Shown: positions 51,391 to 59,976 of the stretch, one piece after another
How positions within the stretch are numbered: position 1 is the stretch's first letter
How the letters are laid out: each line of letters begins with the position of its first letter
Assembly (NCBI RefSeq): GCF_902499075.1
Contig: NZ_CABVPP010000016.1
Coordinates: 1-64,000, forward strand
Length of the DNA: 64,000 bases
Origin: Burkholderia pseudomultivorans
GTDB taxonomy: Bacteria > Pseudomonadota > Gammaproteobacteria > Burkholderiales > Burkholderiaceae
Reading direction: 5' to 3'
Program-made: the position numbers and the translations under genes
Notes under the pieces: model-generated
Told to the model about the DNA's origin: nothing
The model's input: the letters and a program-made list of their open reading frames with translations, nothing else
Database searches by the model: none

Positions 51391-52287
51391 TCACCCCATA
51401 TCGCGCATCAGCTCCACGAGCCGCTCGCGCAGCCACCGATTGGCCTGGTCCTGATCGGCGCTGCGATGCCAGTAGCAGAAATATTCGAGGCCCGGCATCT
51501 CGAACGGCAGTTCGAGAATGCGCGCCGGATAGCGCTGCAGCAGCCGCAGCGGCGCGGTCAGCGCGAGATCGCCGCGCATCGCGATCAGCGGCGCGACCAT
51601 GTAGTGCTGCACGCGCATCTGGATGTTCCGGCGCAGCCCGAGCCGCGTCAGTTCCGCATCGACGTGGCCGCTGCCCTTGCGGCGGCTCGACACGTGGATG
51701 TGCCCCATCGCGAGATAGTCGTCCATCGACAACCTATCGCCATTGAACGGATGACCGTCGCGGATCATGCACGCGTAGCGGTCGCGCACAAGCGGCGCCT
51801 GATGCAGGTGCGGGTCGCCGATCAGCGGCGCATCGATCGCGATGTCGACGGAGCCGTTCGCCAGCGCGGTCGCCACCTCGCGACGATCCAGCGTATAGCT
51901 GCGCACGTGCATGCCGGGCGCATGCCGCTGCAGCAGTTCGCCGAGCGCGGGCAGCAGCAGCGCTTCGGTCAGGTCGCTCATGCTCAGGCGGAACACGCGC
52001 GTCGACGACGCCGGATCGAACACGTCGCCTTCGTGCGCGCTCGAATCGAGCAGTTGCAGCGCCTCGCGCACGCGGCCGACGATGTTCTCCGCCATCGGCG
52101 TCGGCATCATCCCGGCCGGCGTGCTGACGAACAGCGGGTCGTTCAGCGACTTGCGCAGCCGCGCCAGCGCGTTGCTGACGGCTGGCTGCGTGAGGTTCAG
52201 CACTTCGGCCGCGCGCGTCAGGTTGCGCTTGTTGTAGATCGCGTCGAATACGACGAACAGGTTCAGGTCAATCTTCGATAGGCGCAT
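51391..52287 (-). CDS. LysR-family regulator (NodD/NahR-like)
   Basis: A 298-residue LysR regulator whose start MRLSKIDLNLFVVFDAIYNK and NLTRAAEVLNLTQPAVSNAL match the NodD/NahR-like subgroup, which often responds to aromatic or acyl ligands. The DNA-binding domain covers about 1-66. GGAGG precedes the ATG. It lies on the same strand as, and 89 bases after, the acyl-CoA dehydrogenase operon, so it is likely to control that operon, possibly as its last gene. Confidence 0.92.
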   Translation of the reverse strand: MRLSKIDLNLFVVFDAIYNKRNLTRAAEVLNLTQPAVSNALARLRKSLNDPLFVSTPAGMMPTPMAENIVGRVREALQLLDSSAHEGDVFDPASSTRVFRLSMSDLTEALLLPALGELLQRHAPGMHVRSYTLDRREVATALANGSVDIAIDAPLIGDPHLHQAPLVRDRYACMIRDGHPFNGDRLSMDDYLAMGHIHVSSRRKGSGHVDAELTRLGLRRNIQMRVQHYMVAPLIAMRGDLALTAPLRLLQRYPARILELPFEMPGLEYFCYWHRSADQDQANRWLRERLVELMRDMG

Positions 52288-52376
52288 CGCCGGGCCTCCT
52301 TGCCGGCATGTTACGGCGTGCGCCGCCGGTTCGTCCATGTCGGTGCCGCGGGGCCCGGCGCGTGCGCGGCCCGCGC

Positions 52377-53621
52377 TCAGCCGCGCGGCGGCGGCGTCAG
52401 GTACGGCGCCGTCGCGCCGCGCTCGCCGCCCTTGATTTCCATCCGCGCGATCGACTGCAGGTGCACCTCGTCCGGACCGTCGGCGAAGCGCAGCGCGCGG
52501 CCCCAGGTCCAGTGATCGGCGAGCGGCGTGTCGGGGCTCAGCCCCATCGCGCCGAATAGCTGCATCGCGCGGTCGCACACGGTCGTATGCACGTTCGGCA
52601 CCAGCGCCTTGATCATCGAGATCTCCTTGCGCGCGGCCTTCGCGCCGACCTTGTCGATCATCCACGCGGCCTTCAGCACGAGCAGGCGCGCCTGGTCGAT
52701 CTCGATGCGCGAGCGCGCGATCCATTCGCCGACCGTGCCGTGGCGGTTCAGCGGCTTGCCGAACGCCTCGCGCGATTGCGCGCGGTCGATCATCAGTTCG
52801 AGCGCAAGCTCGGCCGCGCCGATCGAGCGCATGCAGTGATGGATGCGGCCCGGCCCGAGGCGCGCCTGCGCGAGCGCGAAGCCGCTGCCTTCTTCGCCGA
52901 GCAGGTTGCTCGCCGGCACGCGCACGTTGTCGAACGTGATCTCGCAATGCCCTTCCGGTGCGACGTGATTGACGACCGTGATGTTGCGCACAACCGTCAC
53001 GCCCGGCGTGTCGCGCGGCACGAGGATCATGCTCTGCTGCCGGTGCGATTCCGCATCGGGATCGGTCTTGCCCATCACGATGAAGATCCGGCAGTTCGGA
53101 TGCGCGGCGTTCGTGATGAACCACTTGCGGCCGTTGATCACGTAGTCGCCGCCGTCGCGCGTGATCCGCGTCGTGATATTGGTCGCGTCCGACGACGCGA
53201 CGTCGGGCTCGGTCATCGCGAACGCCGAACGGATCTCACCGCGCAACAGCGGCATCAGCCATTGCTCGCGCTGTGCGGGCGTCGCGAACATGTGCAGCAG
53301 CTCCATGTTGCCCGTGTCCGGCGCATTGCAGTTGAACACCTCCGAGGCCCAGCCGACGCGCCCCATGATCTCCGCGAGCGGCGCGTATTCGAGGTTGGTC
53401 AGGCGCGTGCCGGGCTCGTCGTCCTTCAGGTGCGGCAGGAACAGGTTCCACAGCCCTTCGGCCTGCGCGCGCGCCTTCAGCTCTTCCATGAACGACACCG
53501 GATACTGCCCGGCATGCACTTCGTCGTTCCATTGACGAATGCGCGGCACGATGTGCGCATCCATGAACGCGCGCACGCGGCTGCGCAGTTCTTCCACTTT
53601 CGGGGTATAGCCAAAGTCCAT
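52377..53621 (-). CDS. Acyl-CoA dehydrogenase (ACAD10/11-like)
   Basis: A 414-residue flavoenzyme of the acyl-CoA dehydrogenase family. Family motifs are AFAMTEPDVASSDATN, the WFITNAAHPNC strand, the FAD-binding RSREAFGKPLNRHGTVGEW-type helix, and QLFGAMGLSPDTPLADHW near the end. Together with the phosphotransferase-like gene nearby, it resembles ACAD10/ACAD11 systems, which break down 4-hydroxy acyl-CoAs. It is cytoplasmic and the last enzyme of a five-gene unit. GAGGAG precedes the ATG. Confidence 0.93.
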   Translation of the reverse strand: MDFGYTPKVEELRSRVRAFMDAHIVPRIRQWNDEVHAGQYPVSFMEELKARAQAEGLWNLFLPHLKDDEPGTRLTNLEYAPLAEIMGRVGWASEVFNCNAPDTGNMELLHMFATPAQREQWLMPLLRGEIRSAFAMTEPDVASSDATNITTRITRDGGDYVINGRKWFITNAAHPNCRIFIVMGKTDPDAESHRQQSMILVPRDTPGVTVVRNITVVNHVAPEGHCEITFDNVRVPASNLLGEEGSGFALAQARLGPGRIHHCMRSIGAAELALELMIDRAQSREAFGKPLNRHGTVGEWIARSRIEIDQARLLVLKAAWMIDKVGAKAARKEISMIKALVPNVHTTVCDRAMQLFGAMGLSPDTPLADHWTWGRALRFADGPDEVHLQSIARMEIKGGERGATAPYLTPPPRG

Positions 53622-53645
53622 GATCGACTCCTCGATTCGGTTCCG

Positions 53646-54404
53646 TCAGTAAGCCGAGACGCCGCCGTCGACGGCGACGGCCTGCCCGGTCAGATAGGTG
53701 TTTTCCTTCGCGCACAGCATCAGCATCGTCGCGACGACTTCGTCGGGCCGGCCGAGCCGCTTCATCGGCGAACCCTGCGCGAGAAAGTCCTGCCGGTCGC
53801 TCATGTCGCTGTCGGTGACCATCGGCGTCGTGCTGTAGAACGGACACACCGCGTTCACGCGAATGCCGTGACGCGCGTATTCGAGCGCCGCCGTCTTCGT
53901 CAGCCCGACCACCGCATGCTTCGCCGCCGCATACGCGGCCAGCTTCGGCGCGCCGCCGAGCCCCGCCATCGACGCGACGTTCAGGATCACGCCTTCGCGC
54001 TGCGCGAGCATGCAACGGATCTGATGCTTCATCCCGAAGAACACGCCCTTCGCGTTGACCGCGAAGCTGAGGTCGAGATCGGCTTCGTCGGTATCGATCA
54101 GCGCCTTCATCGGCGGCGCAATGCCCGCGTTGTTGATGCCGACGTCGAGGCGCCCGAAGCGCTGCGCGGCGGCCTGCACGAGCGCGGCGACGTCCGCTTC
54201 GCTGCTCACGTCGCAGCGCTGCGCGATCACGTCGGCACCCGCCGCGCGCAGCGGCGCGGCGACGCGCTCGAGCCCGTCCGCGTTCAGGTCGCCGAGCGCG
54301 AGCCGCGCGCCCATCGCGGCCAGTTCGCTCGCGAGCAGCGCGCCGAAGCCGCTCGCGGCGCCGGTGATCATCACGGCCTGTCCGCTGTAGCTGTCGAGTT
54401 TCAT
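53646..54404 (-). CDS. Short-chain dehydrogenase/reductase
   Basis: A 252-residue classical SDR. The cofactor motif is TGAASGFG at about 14-21 (an Asp at the end of strand 2, LGDLN, suggests NAD), NNAG follows, and the catalytic Ser and YAAAK are in NVASMAGLGG and YAAAKHA. It lies 24 bases before the acyl-CoA dehydrogenase gene and probably oxidises a hydroxyacyl intermediate from that enzyme. Substrate not determined. Confidence 0.92.
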   Translation of the reverse strand: MKLDSYSGQAVMITGAASGFGALLASELAAMGARLALGDLNADGLERVAAPLRAAGADVIAQRCDVSSEADVAALVQAAAQRFGRLDVGINNAGIAPPMKALIDTDEADLDLSFAVNAKGVFFGMKHQIRCMLAQREGVILNVASMAGLGGAPKLAAYAAAKHAVVGLTKTAALEYARHGIRVNAVCPFYSTTPMVTDSDMSDRQDFLAQGSPMKRLGRPDEVVATMLMLCAKENTYLTGQAVAVDGGVSAY

Positions 54405-54411
54405 CGCGCGC

Positions 54412-55176
54412 TCAGATCGTCAGGCCGCCGTCGACGACGATGCATTCGCCGTTCGTGTAGCTCGCCGCGTCGGACACGAGATACAGCACCGTGCCGGCCA
54501 TCTCGCGCGGCTCCGCATGGCGGCGCAGCGGGATCTTCGCCATCCACGCCTCGTAGATGGCCTTGTCCGCGAACAGCGCGCCGGCGAACTTCGTCTTCGT
54601 GAGGCCCGGCAGCAGCGCGTTCACGCGGATGCCGAACGGCCCGCACTCCTTCGCGAACGCCTTCGTCATGTTGACGACCGCGGCCTTCGTGATCGAATAG
54701 ATGCCCTGCCGGTCGCCCGGCTGCAGCGCATTGACCGACGCCGTGTTGACGATCGCGCCGCCGCCCTGCGCCTTCATCAGCTTGCCGGCCTCGACCGACA
54801 TGAAGAAATAGCCGCGGATGTTCACGTCGACGGTCTTCTCGTACGCGGCGAGATCGGTATCGAGGATGTGGCCGAAATACGGATTCGCGGCCGCGTTGTT
54901 GACGAGGATGTCGAGACGCCCGTGCCTGCCGCGCACGGTTTCGAACGTCGCGGCGATATCCTCGAGCCGACCGACGTGGCAGGCCAGCGCCTCGGCGCGG
55001 CCGCCCGCCGCGACGATCTCGTCGGCGACGGCCTGGCAGTCGTCGAGCTTGCGGCTCGACACGATCACATGCGCGCCCTGCTGCGCGAGCAGCTTCGCGA
55101 TTTCCTCGCCGATGCCGCGGCTTGCCCCCGTCACCAGCGCGATCTTGCCGGTCAGGTCGAACAGATTGCTTGCCAT
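54412..55176 (-). CDS. Short-chain dehydrogenase/reductase
   Basis: A 254-residue classical SDR. The cofactor motif is TGASRGIGEEI at about 17-27 (an Arg after strand 2, SSRK, suggests NADP), NNAAANPYFG follows, and the catalytic residues are in NTASVNALQPG and YSITKAA. GGAGGAG precedes the ATG at MASNLFDL. It ends seven bases before the next SDR. Two SDRs with different likely cofactors side by side suggests successive or opposed steps. Confidence 0.92.
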   Translation of the reverse strand: MASNLFDLTGKIALVTGASRGIGEEIAKLLAQQGAHVIVSSRKLDDCQAVADEIVAAGGRAEALACHVGRLEDIAATFETVRGRHGRLDILVNNAAANPYFGHILDTDLAAYEKTVDVNIRGYFFMSVEAGKLMKAQGGGAIVNTASVNALQPGDRQGIYSITKAAVVNMTKAFAKECGPFGIRVNALLPGLTKTKFAGALFADKAIYEAWMAKIPLRRHAEPREMAGTVLYLVSDAASYTNGECIVVDGGLTI

Positions 55177-55213
55177 GCTTCGCTCCTCCATGAATGTTTT
55201 TTTCTGCCGGCGC

Positions 55214-56245
55214 TCAGCGATGCGCGTCGATCACGCGCACGGCCTCGTCGGCGAGCCGCCCGGCCATCGCGCCGACCCGCAGCGCCTGCGCGCTCGACGC
55301 ATTGCCCTGCAGCGCGCGCGCCTTCACGCCCTGCACGATCGCCGCGAGCCGGAAGAAACTGAATGCGAGATAGAAGTGCCAGTCGCAGATCGGCGCGATG
55401 CCGCGCAGCGCGCAATAACGCTCGACGATCTGTGCCTCGTCCGGCACGCCGAGCGCGGCGCGGTCCTGGCCCGCGATTCCGCGCACCTGGCCGTCGGCCG
55501 GCAGGCGCAGGCACATGCAGAAATACGCGAGATCGGCGAGCGGATTGCCGAGCGTCGACAGTTCCCAGTCGAGCACGGCCTGCACGCGGTAGCGGTCGCG
55601 CTCGAACATCAGGTTGTCGATCCGGTAGTCGCCATGCACCAGCGACGGCCGGCCCGCGTCGTCCGGACAGGCCTTCGGCAGCCAGTCGATCAGCGTTTCC
55701 ATCGCGTCGATCCGTTCCGTCTCGGCCGCGCGATACTGCTTGGTCCACACGCCGATCTGCCGCTCGAAGTAGTTGCCGGGCCGGCCGTAGTCGGCGAGGC
55801 CGACCGCGTCGACATCGACGTCGTGCAGCGCGGCCATCGTCTGCAGCACCGCGTCGTAGCAGGCCGCGCGATCGGCCTTCGGCAGTTCCGGCAGCGCGGG
55901 ATCCCAGAAGATCCGCCCGTCTTCGTAGCTCATCACGTAGAACAGGCTGCCGATCACGTCGCGGTCCTCGCACAGGTGATACGGCTGCGCGACCGGCACC
56001 GCAGTGCCCGACAGCGCGGTCAGCACGCGGAACTCGCGATCGACCGCGTGCGCGGACTTCAGCAGTTCGCCCGGCGGTTGCCGGCGCAGCACATAGCGGC
56101 CGCTGCGGGCGTGCAGCAGAAAGGTCGGGTTCGACTGGCCGCCGGCAAACTTCTCCGCGTCGAGCGGCCCTTCGAATCCCGGCACATGGTCTTCCAGATA
56201 GCGCGCAAGGCGGGCAACGTCGAGTTGCTGGGTGGTGTTCGTCAT
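55214..56245 (-). CDS. Phosphotransferase-family (APH/ACAD10-type) kinase
   Basis: A 343-residue protein of the aminoglycoside phosphotransferase/choline kinase-like superfamily. The catalytic loop LVHGDYRIDNLMF and the metal site AVLDWELSTLGNPLADLAYF (DWE in place of DFG) are both present, as is the ATP-side FAGGQSNPTFLL. This type is the bacterial relative of the N-terminal domain of ACAD10/11, which phosphorylates hydroxyacyl-CoA before elimination. It is unlikely to confer antibiotic resistance. It follows the histidine phosphatase gene by 18 bases. Confidence 0.9.
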   Translation of the reverse strand: MTNTTQQLDVARLARYLEDHVPGFEGPLDAEKFAGGQSNPTFLLHARSGRYVLRRQPPGELLKSAHAVDREFRVLTALSGTAVPVAQPYHLCEDRDVIGSLFYVMSYEDGRIFWDPALPELPKADRAACYDAVLQTMAALHDVDVDAVGLADYGRPGNYFERQIGVWTKQYRAAETERIDAMETLIDWLPKACPDDAGRPSLVHGDYRIDNLMFERDRYRVQAVLDWELSTLGNPLADLAYFCMCLRLPADGQVRGIAGQDRAALGVPDEAQIVERYCALRGIAPICDWHFYLAFSFFRLAAIVQGVKARALQGNASSAQALRVGAMAGRLADEAVRVIDAHR

Positions 56246-56263
56246 CGTCGCGATCGTTCGTGG

Positions 56264-56938
56264 TCAGCCGTAGGTTCGAAACGCGTGTCGCTCCGGATCC
56301 TCCAGATGCGGGATGCCGTTGAACGACGCGACGTGGAACGCTTCGGCGTTGAAGAAATACTGCGAAATGCTGCTGTTGCGAATCTGCAGGTTCAGCGCGA
56401 TCGCACTCGACGGCGGCGCGGCCAGCACCTGCTGCAAGGTGACGGCGATCGGGCCGCCCGAACTCACCGCGAGCACGCGCTGGCCGCCGCCGTCGCGAAT
56501 CGCGGCGCGCGCGTCGGCGACGCGCTGCTGGAACTGTGCCCAGGTCTCGGGCGCGGCAGGCCCGAGCTTGTCCTCCGACCACAGCTGCAGCAGTTGCCTG
56601 AGCGCGCGGAAATAGTCCTTCATCGAGCCGGCCGCGAGCTGCGCGAGCGCCGGGTAGTCGCTGGCCGCCGCCGCAAACAGTCCGTGGAAATCGTATTCGT
56701 TCAGGCCCGGATGGCGGTCGCAGGCAATGTCTTTACGCCCCATCCCGCGCAGGATCGCCGCGAGCGTCTGCGTGTGCCGATTCAGCGTGCCGCAGATCAC
56801 ACGGTCGAACGCGAGGCCCTGCCGCGCGAAATACTCGCCGAGCCACACGGCCTGCTGCTCGCCGACGGCGGACAGCCGGTCGTAGTCGTCGGTGCCGAAC
56901 GACGCCTGCCCGTGCCTTACCAGATAGAGTTCTGCCAT
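56264..56938 (-). CDS. Histidine phosphatase-family protein
   Basis: A 224-residue phosphatase of the phosphoglycerate mutase-like family. The nucleophile is the His in YLVRHGQASFG, and the remaining phosphate pocket residues are in CGTLNRHTQT and AVSSGGPIAV (Ser in place of the common second His). Length and motifs fit the SixA/GpmB-like group. It heads the operon with the kinase-like, SDR and acyl-CoA dehydrogenase genes, so it may act on a phosphorylated acyl intermediate. A start 36 bases upstream is possible; the chosen one matches family length. Confidence 0.85.
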   Translation of the reverse strand: MAELYLVRHGQASFGTDDYDRLSAVGEQQAVWLGEYFARQGLAFDRVICGTLNRHTQTLAAILRGMGRKDIACDRHPGLNEYDFHGLFAAAASDYPALAQLAAGSMKDYFRALRQLLQLWSEDKLGPAAPETWAQFQQRVADARAAIRDGGGQRVLAVSSGGPIAVTLQQVLAAPPSSAIALNLQIRNSSISQYFFNAEAFHVASFNGIPHLEDPERHAFRTYG

Positions 56939-57134
56939 CGCATGCCAGCCAGATCGGAACAGAAGGCCCAGCATAGCGACCAGGATTGCATTTTTGAAAT
57001 TTATTTTCTGAATCTATCGATATTCAACACGTGAATTCCCCCGATTGGGCGGCCGATTCGCCGGCCGCCGGGCGTCGCGGCACAGGGATTGCGGTACCCG
57101 CATCGCATGTCGACTTTATTCAAGGAGGAGTGCG

Positions 57135-57290
57135 ATGCTCGGAACAATACTTATCGTCATACTGATCCTGGTCCTCATCGGTGCCTTTCCTGCGTGGCCG
57201 CACAGTCGCAGCTGGGGCTACTGGCCGTCGGGGACCGTCGGGCTGATCGTCGTCATCGTCGTGATCCTGGTGCTGATGGGCCAGATCTGA
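57135..57290 (+). CDS. DUF3309-family small membrane protein
   Basis: A 51-residue protein with two hydrophobic segments (MLGTILIVILILVLIGAFP and GLIVVIVVILVLMGQI) around the conserved WPHSRSWGYWPSG. This is the DUF3309 pattern of small inner-membrane proteins of unknown role. AGGAGGAG lies five bases upstream. It is easily missed because of its size. Confidence 0.9.
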   Translation: MLGTILIVILILVLIGAFPAWPHSRSWGYWPSGTVGLIVVIVVILVLMGQI

Positions 57291-57343
57291 CGTCCTCCGC
57301 CGCCGGCGGGCGGCGAGGACGTCGCAGGCAAGGTGCCGACCGG

Positions 57344-58414
57344 TCAGGCGGCACGCGCGGCATGTCCGTCGACCGCGGCCTGCAGCGACCGATCCGCCGC
57401 CGGCGTCACCAGCACGATCTTGCCGATGTGACGCCCGGAATCCATCAGCTCGTGCGCGGCGCGCGCATCGCGAAGCTCGAACAGCCGGTAGATCTGCGGC
57501 TTCACGCTGCCCTGCCGGATCAGCGGCCACACGGCCGCTTCCAGTTCACCGATGATCTGCGCCTTTTCTGCGTGCGTGCGCGAACGCAGCGTCGAGCCGA
57601 TATGCGTGAGCCGCTTGGTCAGCATCGGGAACAGGTCCAGCTCCTTCGCCGGCCCGTTGATCACGCCGATCTGCACGATGCGGCCGTTGATCGCCGCCGC
57701 CGCGAAATTGCGCGCGACGTAGTCGCCGGCGATGATGTCGACGATCACGTCGACGCCCTTGCCGTCCGTGTGGCGCGCGACCGCTTCGACGAAATCCTCG
57801 CGGTGGTAGTCGATCGCGTGATCGGCGCCGAGGCGCAGGCTCGCGTCGCGCTGCGCGTCCGAGCCGACGGTCGTGATGATCTTCGACGCGCCGAACGCCC
57901 TGGCGAGCATCGTCGCCGTGGTGCCGATGCCGGACGCGCCGCCGTGGATCAGCACGCTTTCGCCGGCCGTGAACCGGCCGCGCTGGAACAGGTTCAGCCA
58001 GACCGTCATGAAGGTTTCCGGCATCGCCGCCGCTTCGGCCATGCCGAGCCCTTCCGGAATCGCGAGCGTGTTGTGCTCGTCGGCCACCGCGTATTGCGCA
58101 TAGCCGCCGCCGGGAATCAGCGCACACACGCGATCGCCGATCGCGAAGCGCGTGACGTCGCGCCCGACCGCGACGACCTCGCCCGCAATCTCCAGGCCCG
58201 GGATGTCGGACGCGCCCGGCGGCGGATCGTACAGCCCCTTGCGCTGGAACACGTCGGGGCCGTTCACGCCGGCCGCATGAATGCGGATCAGCACTTCGCC
58301 GGGGCCCGGCGACGGCACCGTTCGCGTGGTCGGCACCAGCACTTCGGGGCCGCCGGGACGCACGATCTCGATCGCGGTCATGTCGGCGGGCAGGGTTTGC
58401 ATGTCATCAATCAC
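57344..58414 (-). CDS. Zinc-independent NAD(P)H:quinone oxidoreductase
   Basis: A 356-residue medium-chain reductase of the QOR/PIG3-like type. Motifs are PGLEIAGEVVAVG, the nucleotide-binding LIHGGASGIGTTA and YHREDFVEAV; structural zinc cysteines are absent. It reduces quinones or other enones with NADPH. The start is a GTG with GAGG upstream; an ATG four codons later is an alternative. It is divergent from a LysR gene, a pattern typical of electrophile-responsive reductases. Confidence 0.9.
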   Translation of the reverse strand: MIDDMQTLPADMTAIEIVRPGGPEVLVPTTRTVPSPGPGEVLIRIHAAGVNGPDVFQRKGLYDPPPGASDIPGLEIAGEVVAVGRDVTRFAIGDRVCALIPGGGYAQYAVADEHNTLAIPEGLGMAEAAAMPETFMTVWLNLFQRGRFTAGESVLIHGGASGIGTTATMLARAFGASKIITTVGSDAQRDASLRLGADHAIDYHREDFVEAVARHTDGKGVDVIVDIIAGDYVARNFAAAAINGRIVQIGVINGPAKELDLFPMLTKRLTHIGSTLRSRTHAEKAQIIGELEAAVWPLIRQGSVKPQIYRLFELRDARAAHELMDSGRHIGKIVLVTPAADRSLQAAVDGHAARAA

Positions 58415-58574
58415 GATATGATCCTCAACGTCGTCGATGCGCGGCCGATTCGCGGACCCTCCCCGAATCGCGGCATCGCCATGGGTGTGAAGGCAGTCTA
58501 GGGGCGATGCTGCGCGCCGGCACGCAGCGAATTGCCGGTCGGGGAATGCAAAAATGCATCAGTCTGGACCAACG

Positions 58575-59447
58575 ATGAACTGGGACGACGCGCGCGTCTT
58601 TCTCGCGATCCATCGTGAGCGCACGCTGCGCCGCGCGGCGCAGACGCTCGGCGTCGACCAGGCGACGGTCGGCCGGCGGCTCGCGACGCTCGAACACCAG
58701 CTCGGCGCGACGCTGTTCCTGCGTTCGTCGAAAGGCTATCTGCCGACGCCGGTCGGCGAACTGGCGCTGCGCGCCGCCGAGGCGATGGAGCAGCACGCGC
58801 ACGAACTGGTCCGGCTGACGCAGGGGGTCGACCGGCGGCTCGCCGGCGACGTGAAGGTCACGACGACCGATGCGCTCGCAATCGAGTTCGTGATGCCGTC
58901 GATCGCGCGGCTGCATGCGAAGCATCCGGACGTGTGCGTTTCGCTGAATACGTCGACGCAGGTCCTGAACCTCGCGAAGCGCGAGGCCGACATCGCGGTG
59001 CGCACCGTGCGGCCCGCCAATCCCGATCTCGTCGCACGCCGCCTCGCCTGCTGGGACATGGGGCTGTTCGCGTCGCCCGACTATCTGCTGCGGCACGGCG
59101 AGCCGACCCGCGGCACTGCCTTTGCGGGGCACGACCTGGTCGTCTACCAGCCGTATATCGACGCGAGCCGCCAGCCGGCCATCGCCGGCGAGCCGATCGG
59201 CAACGCGCGCATCGCCGCGCGCATCAATTCGAGCCTGATGATGCGCGCCGCGCTGCGCGCGGGCCTCGGCATCGGCGAGATTCCCGTGTACATGGGCGAG
59301 CGCGACGGCCTCGCGCGCGTTTGGCCCGGGCAACTGCGCGAGACGCCGTACGAAGTCTGGCTCGTCACGCATCGCGACCTGCGCCACACCGCACGCATTC
59401 GCGCGACCATCGACGAGATCGTGTTCGCGTTCGACGCGGCTCGATAA
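58575..59447 (+). CDS. LysR-family regulator, divergent from quinone reductase
   Basis: A 290-residue LysR regulator whose start MNWDDARVFLAIHRERTLRR and VDQATVGRRLATLE are of the group that commonly sits beside oxidoreductase genes. The effector domain contains VTTTDALAIEFVMPSIARLH. It is divergent from the quinone reductase across about 160 bases and is its probable regulator. A start seven codons upstream is possible. Confidence 0.9.
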   Translation: MNWDDARVFLAIHRERTLRRAAQTLGVDQATVGRRLATLEHQLGATLFLRSSKGYLPTPVGELALRAAEAMEQHAHELVRLTQGVDRRLAGDVKVTTTDALAIEFVMPSIARLHAKHPDVCVSLNTSTQVLNLAKREADIAVRTVRPANPDLVARRLACWDMGLFASPDYLLRHGEPTRGTAFAGHDLVVYQPYIDASRQPAIAGEPIGNARIAARINSSLMMRAALRAGLGIGEIPVYMGERDGLARVWPGQLRETPYEVWLVTHRDLRHTARIRATIDEIVFAFDAAR

Positions 59448-59677
59448 GCGGCTTTCGCCGCATCGACGTCGAGCGTACCGTCGGGGTCCGGACACCCGCA
59501 GCGACCAGGGCGGCCGGCAGCGTGCCCGGCACGCCCGTTCTAAAGATCGAGTGGCGATTCCCCCCTTTGCGCAAGCTTTGAAAGAAAGACGTGCCGGACG
59601 CCGCGGTGCCGTTCATGTTTCGCGATGTCGAGCGACGCGCAACGCGTGCCCCGCCGCCGCCATCCGGGCCGCTCTTT

Positions 59678-59696
59678 TATAATGCGAACGATATTC
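59678..59696 (+). promoter_or_regulatory. Fur-like box overlapping a TATAAT -10, feo promoter
   Basis: TATAATGCGAACGATATTC agrees at 12 of 19 positions with the Fur consensus GATAATGATAATCATTATC. Its first six bases are a perfect -10 element, so Fur binding would block transcription of feoA. The -35 is poor. The box lies 28 bases before the feoA ATG. Confidence 0.6.
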
Positions 59697-59724
59697 ATTT
59701 TTCTTTCGCAGCCGTCATTCCATC

Positions 59725-59976
59725 ATGCGTCTCTCGAATCTGACCAAACACACGCCGGCCCTGGTCGAACGTGTCGACGATGCCCGGCCCGACGACCCGA
59801 TAGCGCAACGGCTGCGCGATCTCGGCTTCGTGCGCGGCGAACCGGTGCGCGTCGTCGCGTGCGGGCCGTGGGGCGCCGATCCGCTGCTGATCCAGGTCGG
59901 CTCGACGCGCTTCGCGCTGCGTCGCGCCGAAGCCGAACGCGTGAGCGTCAACGTGCAGGAGGACACCCGGTCATGA
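59725..59976 (+). CDS. feoA: Ferrous iron transport protein A
   Basis: An 83-residue SH3-like FeoA. The conserved part is AQRLRDLGFVRGEPVRVV followed by DPLLIQVGSTRFALRRAEAERV. FeoA is a small cytoplasmic partner that supports FeoB. It begins the operon behind the Fur-like site and its stop overlaps the feoB start by ATGA. Confidence 0.95.
   Translation: MRLSNLTKHTPALVERVDDARPDDPIAQRLRDLGFVRGEPVRVVACGPWGADPLLIQVGSTRFALRRAEAERVSVNVQEDTRS

Noticed and set aside
55214-56245. Aminoglycoside resistance gene
   Set aside because: Although it is in the phosphotransferase superfamily, its motifs and its place with SDR and acyl-CoA dehydrogenase genes point to an ACAD10-type metabolic kinase.
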